A stretch of DNA of 64,000 nt from JAIESQ01 sp964495375. Lineage in GTDB: Bacteria; Planctomycetota; Planctomycetia; Pirellulales; JAEUIK01. Positions within the stretch are counted from its first letter, which is position 1; each line of letters opens with the position of its first letter. The stretch is from NCBI GenBank assembly GCA_964495375.1, contig CAZBWM010000009.1, positions 62,001 through 126,000 on the forward strand. The letters run 5' to 3'. The notes beneath the pieces are model-generated. The model did no database searches. It was not told the DNA's origin and saw nothing but the letters and a program-made list of their open reading frames with translations. The position numbers were made by a program, and so were the translations under genes. Shown here one piece after another: positions 55,738 through 64,000 of the stretch.

Positions 55738-56095
55738 CTAGCGACGAACCCGCGCGTGATTTTCCACCACGCGGACTGGGAAAAAAGGCTACGTTTCAGA
55801 ACTGTTTTTCACCGCGAGGTGCAGAAATAGTGAACGCGTGCCGGCGCACCAAGGGTGCGCCGCGTGCGTAGAAGTCGCCGGGACATTGCCCGATCAGGTT
55901 CTTAACGGAGAGCTTGCTGGCAACGACGGCACGGAAATGTTTGCCTTGTTTACGCAGTCTGACGCGCGGCGCTAGCAGCGCGTGTGGATAGAGAAAACCG
56001 CAACTCGAATCCATTTTTTTGGTTGCTTGACAGTTCGTGCGGACCCCGGTCTAACGAACTACACGCACCGAAAAAACCCGCGGCGAGGACATCCC
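55738..56095. other. Intergenic region with terminator-like hairpin
   Basis: About 360 bases. GGCGCACC, loop AAG, GGTGCGCC at 55843-55861 is a perfect 8-bp hairpin and probably ends the upstream operon. A minus-strand frame at 55796-56014 overlaps it and lacks protein-like features. Confidence 0.45.
55843..55861 (+). terminator. Hairpin after the DUF3592 operon
   Basis: Eight G/C-rich base pairs with an AAG loop, about 105 bases after the P-loop gene. No T tract follows, so only a candidate. Confidence 0.45.
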
Positions 56096-57514
56096 ATGCT
56101 GTCACGTCGAATGAAGTCTTCCTTGATCGTCGCTACGTCGCTTGCCGCCCTGACTGGCGCGCCGACCGAGAGCAAGGCGATCTTTCACTGGTTCAAGAGC
56201 TGCTGCAAACCGGCGCCGGTCATTGCCGCGACTCCTTCGTGCAGCCCCGTTCCGCAATCGGTTGCGTACGTGCCGACGACCGCCTACCGCGCGCAGTACG
56301 TGAATGTGCCGGTGACCGCTTACTCACCAGTCACCACGTGCAGCCCGTGCGGCGGACAACAAACCTACATGCAGCCAGTGACGACTTATCGGCCGCAGGT
56401 GCAGATGGTTCCCTATACGACCTATCGACTCGTCTACTCGGCGCTGGTCGCGCCACCGGCGGTTGCCGTGCCCGTCGCGGCTCCCGTAGCCGTGAGCGCT
56501 CCGGTTGCAGCCACGACGATGTACGCGCCGGCCGCGCCATCGGCGGTTTCGTATGGAGCGCCGGCCCTGATGCCGACGACGGTGAATTATGCCGCTCCCG
56601 CGATGCCGGCTAAGCCGTGCAACTGCGGTGCAGGCGCTGCGAGCCCCGTGGCAGCGACGACCTATGCTGCCCCCGCGGCGATGGGCGCTCCGGCGGCCGC
56701 CACTACCTATTACGCGCCGGCCGGCGCACCGGTGCAGCGATCGGTCGTCGTGCCAGGCGCCGCAGGCGTTCCGGCAGGCGCCGCATACCCTCAAGGCACG
56801 AATTATCCCCAAGCTACTGTGCAGCCCGCTCCCACTGCGAGTGGAGCAGCAACGACCTATGCGACGCCCGGCGCCGCGAGTGGCACGACGAATTATCCGA
56901 GCGGCACGACCAACTACCCTCCCGCCAACTACCCGTCGGCGACGCAGAGCGCGCCGAACAGTATGCCGAGCAGCACGACGAACTACCCGCCGCCAACCCC
57001 CGGCTCGACGAGCGGGCAACCGGCTTCCGGCACGCAATCGGCGCCCTCAAGCGGCGCCGCGATCCCCAATTCAGCGAATCCGAATGCCGCGGCTCCCCCC
57101 GAGCCCACCACGCCGCCAATGCAGCCGATCAATCCTGGTGCCTCGAGTGCGCCGGCCACCGGATCGGGCGCCGCGCCAGCCTCGAACCCAACTCCCGCGC
57201 CGCAACCTGCCGACACCTCGAACTTGCCTGCGTACCTGCGGATCACGCCGATTCCCGACAGCGAGCGTCAACCCAGCTCGGTGCCGAGCACTTCGACTGG
57301 CCCTTACTTGGGGCCCAGCGGTTCCAGTGGTTCGACGATGCCGGCCGATAGTTCGACCGGTCGCGTGACTTCGATTGTCCGTCCGATCGGCAATGCCACG
57401 CCGCGCGTGGCGCAGACGATCGGCACGTCGAACGCCCGTCAGCAGGCTGGCAATTTGCGACAAACCTCGACCGGCCGCTGGGTCGACGACAGCGGTTGGA
57501 CTGCTGGCAAGTAG
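56096..57514 (+). CDS. Pro/Ala/Thr-rich secreted protein with YTTYR-type repeats
   Basis: The start is ATG 56096 (472 residues) with GAGGAC nearby. The N-terminus MKSSLIVATSLAALTGAPTESKA is a signal peptide. A Cys pair (KSCCKP) and repeated aromatic motifs follow: AYVPTTAYRAQYVNVPVTAY, QPVTTYRPQVQMVPYTTYRL. These motifs occur in planctomycete surface-associated proteins. The remaining 300 residues are Ala/Pro/Ser/Thr-rich with NYP-type repeats (TTNYPSGTTNYPPANYPS). The role is probably structural or surface; no enzyme motif is present. Confidence 0.8.
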   Translation: MLSRRMKSSLIVATSLAALTGAPTESKAIFHWFKSCCKPAPVIAATPSCSPVPQSVAYVPTTAYRAQYVNVPVTAYSPVTTCSPCGGQQTYMQPVTTYRPQVQMVPYTTYRLVYSALVAPPAVAVPVAAPVAVSAPVAATTMYAPAAPSAVSYGAPALMPTTVNYAAPAMPAKPCNCGAGAASPVAATTYAAPAAMGAPAAATTYYAPAGAPVQRSVVVPGAAGVPAGAAYPQGTNYPQATVQPAPTASGAATTYATPGAASGTTNYPSGTTNYPPANYPSATQSAPNSMPSSTTNYPPPTPGSTSGQPASGTQSAPSSGAAIPNSANPNAAAPPEPTTPPMQPINPGASSAPATGSGAAPASNPTPAPQPADTSNLPAYLRITPIPDSERQPSSVPSTSTGPYLGPSGSSGSTMPADSSTGRVTSIVRPIGNATPRVAQTIGTSNARQQAGNLRQTSTGRWVDDSGWTAGK

Positions 57515-57860
57515 TCATTCGCCCCCCAACAGGCAGTCATCCAAGTTGTCGTTTGAGCGCCGCTGCGACGCTCTCAAAGTCGCTGGCGGACTGAATTTCT
57601 CACCACCGCAGCGACGCCGAGCGATGCGCTCCGCAAGCGCCAATTTCTCGGGCCGCACATGGCCTGCGGCTACCTGTCAAAACGCCTTGCTTCTGGCCTT
57701 TACCCAAACGGGGGTTCTCGGCACAATACCGCCCGCCTCGTGATGGGCGTGAGCCTTCTGCGCCCACGGCGGCTGGCGCAAGGTATGCCAGTCACCCGGC
57801 GAATCCGCCGCACCGGGACCACGGATGGCCCGGCACCATCGCAGCAAGGAGCGCGAAACC
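57515..57860. other. Intergenic region upstream of the Skp/OmpH-like gene
   Basis: About 345 bases without a convincing gene or repeat. A ribosome binding site AAGGAG lies nine bases before GTG 57861. Confidence 0.45.
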
Positions 57861-58544
57861 GTGAAGCAGCCTTTGATTTTGGCCGCCCTCGTGGCCCTGG
57901 GATTTTCGTTCATCAACTCGGCAGCGTGGGGCCAGGCAGGGGCTCGCCCGGCCGGCCCGGCACCGCAGGTCGCGGCCGTCGATATCGTGACCATCTTCGA
58001 AAAGTACACGGCGTTCACCGAGCGCAAAGCGCAGTGGGACAGCGAACGTGAGCGGATCGAAGCCGAGATGCAGAGCCTGCAATCGCAGTTGCAAGCCATG
58101 GCCGCCCGTGCCAAGGAGTTCAAGCCCGGCACCCCCGAGTTCACTAAGCTCGAGCAGGAGTACGCCGTCGCCGAGGCCGAAGCCAAGTCGAAGATGTCGG
58201 TCAAGCAGCGCGAGCACTTCTTGCGGCAGGGCAAGATGTTCTATCAGACTTACAGCGAAGTCGTCGAAGAGATCAAAATCTTCGCCGAGCGCAACAACAT
58301 CTTGATGGTGCTGCGCTACAACGGCACCGCGGTCGACCTGGAAAACGCTCAGGAGCTGATGGCCGAGATGGGCGAAGAGGTCGTCTACTACAACAAGCAG
58401 ATCGACATCTCCGATCACATCATCGCCCAGTTGAACAGCCGGCGTCCCGCGCGTGGGCCGGCGGCACCGCAGGCCGGTGCGGCGCCAGCGGGGCCGCGCG
58501 TGGCCAGCCCGCCGGGAGTTCCGGGCGCTCCGCGTCCTCGCTAG
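57861..58544 (+). CDS. OmpH/Skp-like periplasmic chaperone
   Basis: The start is GTG 57861 (227 residues), with AAGGAG at proper spacing; it begins the signal peptide VKQPLILAALVALGFSFINSAAWG. The mature protein has VAAVDIVTIFEKYTAFTERK and a long amphipathic coiled coil (SERERIEAEMQSLQSQLQAM to FLRQGKMFYQTYSEVVEEI). This matches Skp, which holds unfolded outer-membrane proteins in E. coli. A short Pro/Ala-rich tail follows. It is next to lpxC and lpxA, as is common in Gram-negatives, which supports an outer-membrane assembly role. Confidence 0.85.
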   Translation: MKQPLILAALVALGFSFINSAAWGQAGARPAGPAPQVAAVDIVTIFEKYTAFTERKAQWDSERERIEAEMQSLQSQLQAMAARAKEFKPGTPEFTKLEQEYAVAEAEAKSKMSVKQREHFLRQGKMFYQTYSEVVEEIKIFAERNNILMVLRYNGTAVDLENAQELMAEMGEEVVYYNKQIDISDHIIAQLNSRRPARGPAAPQAGAAPAGPRVASPPGVPGAPRPR

Positions 58545-58672
58545 CGAACAGTTCACGATCAACTCGTCGCCGGTCCGCGCGAGGCACCGCGCGAGGCCGG
58601 GGCGAGTCGCCGCGACCTGCCTGGGCAGCCTTTCTCATCCGACGTTTCTCCTCTCGCACATGGGTTGACAGC

Positions 58673-59554
58673 TTGAACGGCTCCGCACGTTGCCAACGAA
58701 CCATCACACGCGCGGTCTCGGTGACCGGTTGCGGTTACTGGAGCGGGCGCGACGTGCGCGTCGAGTTTCGTCCGGCTGCCGCCAACGCGGGAGTGATCTT
58801 TGTGCGCGGAGACCTCGCCGGCGCGCCGCGGATCGCCGCGACCGTCGACCGGCGAATCGACGCCCCCCGGCGCACAGTTCTGGCGAGCAATGGCGCCCAG
58901 ATCGAGATGGTCGAACACATTCTGGCCGCTCTGGCCGGGCTGGAAATCGACAATTGCGAAGTGTGGGTCGACGCCGCCGAAATGCCCGGCTGCGACGGTT
59001 CGAGCAAAGCCTTTGTTGACGCGCTACTGACGACCGAGTTCGTTGAACAACCAGCGGCCTGCCGCGTGCTGCACGTCGAACAAACGGTTCGGATGGGAAG
59101 CGACGACTGCTGGATTGAAGCCCGGCCTGCCTTGCGGCCCGGCCTCACCTTGCAGTATCGGCTCGACTACGGCCCGGCCAACGCTATCGGGCGGCAAACC
59201 TTGAGCCTGGCGATCACGCCCGCCACGTTTCGCCGCGAGTTGGCCGACAGCCGCACGTTTTTGTTGCGGAGTGAAGCCGACTGGCTGCAAGCCCAGGGCC
59301 TGGCCAAGCGGGCCACGTATTCCGACTTGCTCGTCTTCGGCGACGACGGACCGATCGACAACGTCTTACGCTACCCCGATGAATGCGTGCGGCACAAGCT
59401 GCTCGATCTGGTCGGCGACCTGGCCTTGGCCGGTCAGCCCATCAGCGGGCACGTCGTCGCGTATCGCAGTGGACACCACCTGAATGCCGAACTCGTGCGA
59501 AACTTGTTGGCCCATCAAGTCGCCCCCAGCCAAGGATGGCTGCAGAGCGCCTGA
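58673..59554 (+). CDS. lpxC: UDP-3-O-acyl-N-acetylglucosamine deacetylase
   Basis: The committed step of lipid A synthesis; a zinc deacetylase. The start appears to be TTG 58673 (293 residues), since the nearest upstream ATG is followed by a stop. Zinc and catalytic residues correspond to Glu81-His82 (MVEHILAALAGL), His241 and Asp245 (VRHKLLDLVGDL) and His268 (RSGHHLN), matching E. coli Glu78/His79, His238/Asp242 and His265. It is not fused to FabZ, as some homologues are. lpxA follows 31 bases downstream. Confidence 0.95.
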   Translation: MNGSARCQRTITRAVSVTGCGYWSGRDVRVEFRPAAANAGVIFVRGDLAGAPRIAATVDRRIDAPRRTVLASNGAQIEMVEHILAALAGLEIDNCEVWVDAAEMPGCDGSSKAFVDALLTTEFVEQPAACRVLHVEQTVRMGSDDCWIEARPALRPGLTLQYRLDYGPANAIGRQTLSLAITPATFRRELADSRTFLLRSEADWLQAQGLAKRATYSDLLVFGDDGPIDNVLRYPDECVRHKLLDLVGDLALAGQPISGHVVAYRSGHHLNAELVRNLLAHQVAPSQGWLQSA

Positions 59555-59585
59555 TATTGCGTGTGGAGATTCCGGAGTGCTAAGG

Positions 59586-60392
59586 ATGGCAACCTACACG
59601 GCCGAGCACGTCTCGATCGACCCTCGCGCCCAAATCGATCGCGACGTCGAGATCGGTCCGTTCTGCACGATCGGCCCCGATGTGAAGATCGGCGCCGGCA
59701 CCCGGCTGCTGAGCAACGTGACGATCATGGGCAATGTCACGATCGGCGCGCATAACACCATCTATCCCGGCGTGGTGATCGGCGGCGAACCGCAGGACCT
59801 CTCGTATGCCGGCTCGCCGACCCGCGTCGAAATCGGCGACCACAACATGATCCGCGAAGGGGTCACGATCAACCGCGCCACCGAGAAAGAAGACGGAGTC
59901 ACCTCCGTCGGCAACCATAACTACTTGATGGGTTACTCGCACGTCGCCCACGATTGCAAGCTCGGCGATCACATCGTCATCGCCAACGGCACGCTGCTCG
60001 GCGGACACGTTCACATTCATAGCCACGCATCGCTCTCGGGCGGAGTCGGCGTGCATCATTTTACCACGATCGGCGGTTACAGTTTCATCGGCGGCTTGAG
60101 CCGCGTGCTGCACGATGTGCCGCCGTTCATGCTCGCCGAAGGGCATCCCGCCCGGCCGCGCTGCATCAATGTCGTGTCGCTGAAGCGCAACAGCTTCAGC
60201 ACCGAGGCCGTGCAAAGCCTGGCCGAAGCGCACCGCTTGATCTATCGGGCCAAGGTGGGCCTCGATCACGCTCGCGAAATCCTCCGCACCAACGAACAAC
60301 TGCTGCCGCAAGTCAACGAGCTGCTGAGCTTCATCCAGGATCAGCAAGAAGGCAAGCACGGCCGCGCCCGCGAACGCCGGAGGGCCGCGTGA
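59586..60392 (+). CDS. lpxA: UDP-N-acetylglucosamine acyltransferase (LpxA)
   Basis: It attaches the first acyl chain in lipid A synthesis. ATG 59586 with AAGG just upstream gives 268 residues. The N-terminal part is a left-handed beta-helix of hexapeptide repeats (IGPFCTIGPDVKIGAG, IYPGVVIGGEPQDLSY). The catalytic His is in SHVAHDCKLGD (E. coli His125). The C-terminal helical domain ends EGKHGRARERRRAA. The next gene starts on its stop codon (GTGA). Confidence 0.96.
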   Translation: MATYTAEHVSIDPRAQIDRDVEIGPFCTIGPDVKIGAGTRLLSNVTIMGNVTIGAHNTIYPGVVIGGEPQDLSYAGSPTRVEIGDHNMIREGVTINRATEKEDGVTSVGNHNYLMGYSHVAHDCKLGDHIVIANGTLLGGHVHIHSHASLSGGVGVHHFTTIGGYSFIGGLSRVLHDVPPFMLAEGHPARPRCINVVSLKRNSFSTEAVQSLAEAHRLIYRAKVGLDHAREILRTNEQLLPQVNELLSFIQDQQEGKHGRARERRRAA

Positions 60393-61510
60393 AGCCGCTA
60401 AGAATGGCCGTGATCGGCGCCGGCCACCTGGGCCGGTTTCATACGCGAATTCTCGCCGGGCGGCCCGATGTCGACCTCGTCGGTATCGCCGATACCAATC
60501 CCACGGCCTGCCAGCAACTGGCCGACACCTGCGGCGCCGCGGCCTGGACGAACCACCAGCCGGCGATCGGCCGCATCGACGCCGCGGTGATCGCCACCCC
60601 CACGCGTTGGCATCATGCCGTGGCCTGCGATCTGCTGCGCGCCGGCGTTCATCTGTTGATCGAAAAGCCGTTGGCCTCGAACCTGGCCGAAGCCGACGAG
60701 CTCGTCATGCTCGCCCGCCAGCATGGCGCCGTGTTGCAAGTCGGTCACGTCGAGCGATTCAATCCAGTCGTCGAGCAGGCCACGCCCGAGCGGATCGGCG
60801 CGCCGAAATACATCGAAGCCTGCCGCACCGCGGCCCACAAGTTTCGTTCGCTCGACATCGGCGTCGTGCTCGATTTGATGATTCACGATATCGATCTCGT
60901 GCTCGCACTCACCGGCGCCGAGGTCGTCCGCGTCGACGCCTTGGGGCTGGCCATGTTTGGCCGCCACGAAGATGTGGCCCAAGCCCGGCTCGTCCTCAGC
61001 AACGGTTGCGTGGCGAACCTCAATGCCTCGCGGGCGAGCTTCGTCGCGCGGCGCAGTTTGCAGATCTGGGGCGACCGCGGCTTTGCGGGGCTCGATCTCG
61101 GCGCACGAACCGCCACGCTGGTGCGTCCCGACGAGAAACTGCTCAGCGACGACTTCGACGTCGAGCACTTGCCCGCCGACGAGATCGCTCGCTACCGCGA
61201 CAACCTCTTCGGCGAACTACTGCATCTCGAGCCGACGACCGCCGGCGAAGTGGACCAGCTCACAGCCGAACTGACCGATTTTGCGGAGAGCATTCGCACG
61301 GGCCGCGCGCCGCGCGTACCGGGCGAACAAGGACGCGCCGCGATGGCCGTCGCCGGGCAGGTGCTCGACGCGATTGCCACCCATCAGTGGGACGGCCGCG
61401 CCGACGGCCGCGTCGGACCATTCGCCGAACCGCCGGTGCATGTTCTCCCCGGCCCGCACTGGCATCGCCAGCCCTCCGCCGAACCCATGCCGCGCAAAGA
61501 AGCGGGGTAG
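60389..61510 (+). CDS. Gfo/Idh/MocA oxidoreductase, GnnA candidate
   Basis: A 373-residue NAD(P)-dependent oxidoreductase whose GTG overlaps the lpxA stop. The Rossmann motif is VIGAGHLGRFHTRIL. LLIEKPLASN carries the conserved EKP catalytic Lys, and LDLMIHDIDLVLALTG holds the HDID block. GHVERFNPVVEQ resembles GnnA enzymes. In Acidithiobacillus and Leptospira, GnnA oxidises the 3-OH of UDP-GlcNAc so that GnnB can aminate it, giving 3-amino lipid A. GnnA is typically next to lpxA, as here. No GnnB aminotransferase is in the window, so the assignment is inference. Confidence 0.87.
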   Translation: MKPLRMAVIGAGHLGRFHTRILAGRPDVDLVGIADTNPTACQQLADTCGAAAWTNHQPAIGRIDAAVIATPTRWHHAVACDLLRAGVHLLIEKPLASNLAEADELVMLARQHGAVLQVGHVERFNPVVEQATPERIGAPKYIEACRTAAHKFRSLDIGVVLDLMIHDIDLVLALTGAEVVRVDALGLAMFGRHEDVAQARLVLSNGCVANLNASRASFVARRSLQIWGDRGFAGLDLGARTATLVRPDEKLLSDDFDVEHLPADEIARYRDNLFGELLHLEPTTAGEVDQLTAELTDFAESIRTGRAPRVPGEQGRAAMAVAGQVLDAIATHQWDGRADGRVGPFAEPPVHVLPGPHWHRQPSAEPMPRKEAG

Positions 61511-61539
61511 GGGGGCGATGACCTCTCGTGCGATCGGCC

Positions 61540-62490
61540 CTACGCCAGGTCCCGATCTTCGAACAACAACAGCGCTAAGACGAGCGCGGCGGTCGTATAG
61601 AGGGCGCAGTACAGGGCCGCCCAACCCAGATAGTCCAACGGGACCGAACTCCCCGCGGCGATACCCGCCTGGATGTTGAAGTCGTCCAGGTTGGGCAGCA
61701 GCGTCGCCAGGAACTTGCCCATGAACCGCACCAGCGGATACTGCCCGACCGCCGAGTTGACGACCGCCGGCATCAAGTGCCCTAGCAGGTAGATCGTCCA
61801 GCAGATCAGCAGGTTGGCCAGCATCGGCAGCCGCGTGGAGATCGCCACGCTTATGGCGACCAGCACGGTCGTTTCCAAGAACGCCAGCACGATGCCGGGA
61901 AGCACCTGGGCCATCTCAGCCTGACACTGCGCGGCGGTCGGCTGCGTGGCCGAGGTTTCGTGTGCGTCGTCCGACGCCTTGTACGAAACCGTCGCCAGAA
62001 AGATCCCACCCAATACGATGAACATCATCGCGACGGGCACCAGAATGCCGAGAAACTTGCCGACGATGAACTGCCAGCGGCGAATCGGCTTGGAGAGCAG
62101 CGTCACTGCCGTGCGGCCGTCGATCTCGTCGGCGATCGACCAGCTCGAGGTCAACAGCGCGAACATCACCGCCAGCACAAGCATCAAGGTCAGCCCCGAG
62201 TCCTTGAGCATCTTGATGTCTTCGCCGAGCGTGTAATACGGAATGAACGGGAAGAGCAGAATCAGCACGACCGCGCCGAACGCCAGCTCGACCCAGAACA
62301 GCGGATGCGAGAGCCCCGCCTTGGCGGTCGTCAGCACAATCGGCGCCACCTTGGGCAGAAAGGCGCTCAACAGCGCGTAGAGCGCCACCAGCACCGCCAG
62401 CGCGCCGAGCACTCCCACGGCGATCGGCCACGTGGCCACGAGCCAGGGGGAGATTTCAGCCAACGGGAGAGGAAAGGCCGTCAGGTTCAC
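61540..62490 (-). CDS. ABC-2 type transporter permease
   Basis: A 316-residue membrane protein with about seven membrane spans. It starts at GTG 62490 overlapping the acylphosphatase stop (GTGA). The motif SWSIADEIDGRTAVTLLSKPIRRWQFIVGKFLGIL is typical of ABC-2 permeases (E-x-x-x-R-T-x-x-x-L-L-x-x-P-x-x-R). The substrate is unknown. The cognate ATPase gene is not in the window. Confidence 0.85.
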   Translation of the reverse strand: MNLTAFPLPLAEISPWLVATWPIAVGVLGALAVLVALYALLSAFLPKVAPIVLTTAKAGLSHPLFWVELAFGAVVLILLFPFIPYYTLGEDIKMLKDSGLTLMLVLAVMFALLTSSWSIADEIDGRTAVTLLSKPIRRWQFIVGKFLGILVPVAMMFIVLGGIFLATVSYKASDDAHETSATQPTAAQCQAEMAQVLPGIVLAFLETTVLVAISVAISTRLPMLANLLICWTIYLLGHLMPAVVNSAVGQYPLVRFMGKFLATLLPNLDDFNIQAGIAAGSSVPLDYLGWAALYCALYTTAALVLALLLFEDRDLA

Positions 62491-62795
62491 GTTCTGATCT
62501 CGAAGTCGTTGAATTCGCCAGTCGCCACGGCGGGGCGGACATTGCTGCCGGCGATCTGTTCTTGAAAACGCGCCCCCACCCGGGCCAAAAACCGCTCGAT
62601 CTCGGCGGCTTCCCCTTCGACGACGAGCCGCACCTGGCCATCCGTCAGGTTTTCCACAAAGCCTGTCACGGCAAAACCCTGCGCGATCTGCCGCGTGGTA
62701 TAGCGGAAACCAACCCCTTGCACGCGGCCATGATACAAAATCTCGCGACGTTGCCGCGTAGTTTCCAACGCACCGATCCCGTGAGTGGTTCGCAT
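62487..62795 (-). CDS. acyP: Acylphosphatase
   Basis: It hydrolyses the carboxyl-phosphate bond of small acylphosphates such as acetyl or carbamoyl phosphate. The start is taken as ATG 62795 (102 residues). HGRVQGVGFRYTTRQIA is the phosphate-binding loop with Arg, and GFVENLTDGQVRLVVEG holds the catalytic Asn. The C-terminus is slightly longer than in most. It overlaps the permease gene by GTGA. Confidence 0.93.
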   Translation of the reverse strand: MRTTHGIGALETTRQRREILYHGRVQGVGFRYTTRQIAQGFAVTGFVENLTDGQVRLVVEGEAAEIERFLARVGARFQEQIAGSNVRPAVATGEFNDFEIRT

Positions 62796-62948
62796 TTTAG
62801 TCACGCCGTGGGCAACATTTCCGAGAATACCACGCCGAGCGGGGGAATCGTCAGGGGGCGGTAGTGGGTCGGTTTGAAAAGCGTGTGCCCCGGGGCTCTG
62901 CCCAAGGCCAGGGGGCCGCTCCCGCACCGCGGCCAGGCAGCCGGCCGG

Positions 62949-63233
62949 TCACTCGTCGACGACGTCGGCCAGCAGCGAAACCGCCACGATCTCGGACGTC
63001 CGCACCCACACTTTCTGCCGGTTCGGCCGAACCCCATGCCGGCGGATCTCAAGCACGTACTTTTCGCGGGTGGTCGAGGTGTCGCGCAGGTCGTGGACGT
63101 CGGCTTCGACGAGCTCGACGTAGCTGGAGCCCTCGGCCCGCAGACGCCCGACGATTACGAACGGGGCGACGCAGTCGATGACGACCGTCTGCCCTTCGAG
63201 GGCCTGCCAAGGGGAACTGCTGCTGGCGATCAT
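62949..63233 (-). CDS. Small beta-rich (Sm-like) protein
   Basis: A 94-residue protein. The stretch GQTVVIDCVAPFVIVGRLRAEG, then YVELVEADVHDLRD, then KYVLEIRRHGVRPNRQKVWV resembles an Sm/Hfq-like barrel with an insertion. It could be a conserved planctomycete protein. RNA binding is not established. Downstream is the acylphosphatase gene on the same strand (153 bases), so the two may be co-transcribed. Confidence 0.7.
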   Translation of the reverse strand: MIASSSSPWQALEGQTVVIDCVAPFVIVGRLRAEGSSYVELVEADVHDLRDTSTTREKYVLEIRRHGVRPNRQKVWVRTSEIVAVSLLADVVDE

Positions 63234-63267
63234 GGCGTTGCCGAGTTGGGTCGGGTGGGGCTAAGAA

Positions 63268-63361
63268 TCGACCGCAAGAGAACTTCTCCACAAGTCCCTC
63301 TCCCCTTTCGGCAGAGGGTAGGGTGAAGGGTTCCGAAATCAGGAAGTTCTCTTGCGGTCGA
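63268..63361. repeat. Palindromic repeat, CCTCACCC family, copy D (inverted core)
   Basis: Perfect 19-base arms TCGACCGCAAGAGAACTTC (63268-63286) and complement (63343-63361). The core is copy A's core in the opposite orientation (GGGTAGGGTGAAGGG). The arm sequence differs from copies A, B, C and E. Confidence 0.87.
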
Positions 63362-63537
63362 CCCTAAACTTCACCATAGACGGGATTTGCGGCGACGGCA
63401 AATTGGCCCCCACAACTCCCGCCAAGGGGCGTGGACACGACCCGCCCGCGGCAGTTACATTACTGGGCTGGCTTGATGCGGGTTTTTTGGGGAAAGCTGC
63501 CCGGCGGTCATTGGCCGCGGGGCTTGCGCTTTGCTTA

Positions 63538-63639
63538 GGAACTGCCGAGAAATGGCTTCTCCTTGATCCCCTCTCCCCTCGTGGAAAAGGGCAGGGTGAG
63601 GGGGGAAGAAAACGGGAAGGAATTTCTCGGCGGTTCGTT
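63538..63639. repeat. Palindromic repeat, CCTCACCC family, copy E (inverted core)
   Basis: Arms containing GGAACTGCCGAGAAATGGC and GGAATTTCTCGGCGGTTC flank a core (CAGGGTGAGGGGGGAAG) oriented opposite to copy C. It lies in the 476-base gap upstream of rpsU. Together, copies D and E occupy most of that gap (63234-63709). Confidence 0.83.
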
Positions 63640-63709
63640 AAGGTTTTTGCGCCCGCCGGCTGGGTTTCGGATTCACTTACTCTAACGCAAAGGAGACAAG
63701 GAGTGATTC

Positions 63710-63907
63710 GTGGTTAAGTTGAAGGTCCGCGAGAGCGAATCGATTCATGAAGCCGTTCGCCGCTTTCGCAAGCTCGTCGAACGCAGCGGCATCAAGAAGG
63801 AAATGCGCCGCAAAGAATATTACGAAAAGCCGAGCGACACGCGTCGCCGCGCCCGCCTGCGTGCTGAGCGTCGTGCTCGCCGTGGCCGTCTCCCTGCCGC
63901 GCGTTAA
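63710..63907 (+). CDS. rpsU: Ribosomal protein bS21
   Basis: A 65-residue basic protein of the small ribosomal subunit. The start is GTG 63710 with AAGGAG upstream. VKLKVRESESIHEAVRRFRK and KKEMRRKEYYEKPSDTRRRAR are the family sequence. bS21 helps in translation initiation and mRNA start-site contacts. The remaining 93 bases to the window end hold nothing recognisable. Confidence 0.97.
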   Translation: MVKLKVRESESIHEAVRRFRKLVERSGIKKEMRRKEYYEKPSDTRRRARLRAERRARRGRLPAAR

Positions 63908-64000
63908 GACGCGGCCTGAGTTCATCCCGTTCTGCGGGACTTCTGGCTCGTTGTGAGCGCGCGCGCTGACTCAGCCCGCCGCACGCGATGGTTGGTTGCC

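Noticed and set aside
55796..56014. Short minus-strand frame (72 codons) in the gap after the P-loop gene
   Set aside because: No ribosome binding site or recognisable motif, and it overlaps a terminator-like hairpin.

Overview
The window looks like a chromosomal segment of a planctomycete, most likely of the order Pirellulales. It is GC-rich with long intergenic gaps. It carries several gene families typical of that group: a DUF1501 Tat-exported protein (1-1029), a DUF1559 prepilin-like protein with the H-x9-DG signature (48388-49428), a PEP-CTERM protein (29360-30574), a DUF3592 protein (53157-54497), a Cys-rich lipoprotein, a PQQ-propeller lipoprotein and a Pro/Ala-rich secreted protein with YTTYR-like motifs. 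I saw no prophage, CRISPR array, intact insertion sequence, tRNA or rRNA. The assignment rests on gene content, not on a marker-gene tree.

Layout. 1-13.5 kb: DUF1501 protein, ileS, purN, a GNAT and a VOC protein, a lipoprotein, a membrane TPR protein, a class III CoA-transferase, a sialidase-like protein and a membrane protein. 13.6-19.4 kb: acetyl-CoA synthetase, a zinc-ribbon/GYF membrane protein and an SLC13-type transporter. 19.5-26.5 kb: a subtilase with a downstream small protein resembling its propeptide, then a tightly coupled MotA/ExbB-like operon with two ExbD/MotB-like partners. 27-31 kb: a DUF3500 protein, a DEDD exonuclease, the PEP-CTERM protein and a broken antitoxin gene. 31.2-35.8 kb: glycine cleavage operon gcvT-gcvH-gcvPA-gcvPB. 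35.9-45.5 kb: maf, an MFS transporter, a histone H1-like protein, a HEAT-like protein, a hydrolase, mug, an EEP-family phosphohydrolase, a Cys/Met-metabolism PLP enzyme and infA. 46.4-53 kb: a large secreted protein, DUF1559, moaA and the PQQ protein. 53.1-55.7 kb: a coupled DUF3592/arrestin-like/P-loop operon. 56-61.5 kb: a secreted protein, then an envelope cluster of an Skp/OmpH-like chaperone, lpxC, lpxA and a Gfo/Idh oxidoreductase that may be GnnA. 61.5-64 kb: an ABC permease, an acylphosphatase, a small beta-rich protein and rpsU.

The most interesting signals are as follows. (1) In the three-gene proton-channel-like operon (21846-26520) the two single-span partners differ at the proton-relay position: one has Asp20 and the other Ala20. 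(2) The subtilase is paired with a free-standing propeptide-like protein. (3) The window has an unusual density of short palindromic repeats from several families. One family has five copies whose terminal arms differ between copies but stay complementary within each copy. Repeats supply stop codons, abut a start codon, truncate an antitoxin gene and sit in frame inside ileS. (4) The three genes at 53157-55737 overlap by ATGA junctions and have no role I recognise. Domain names come from motif recognition only; no database search was run.
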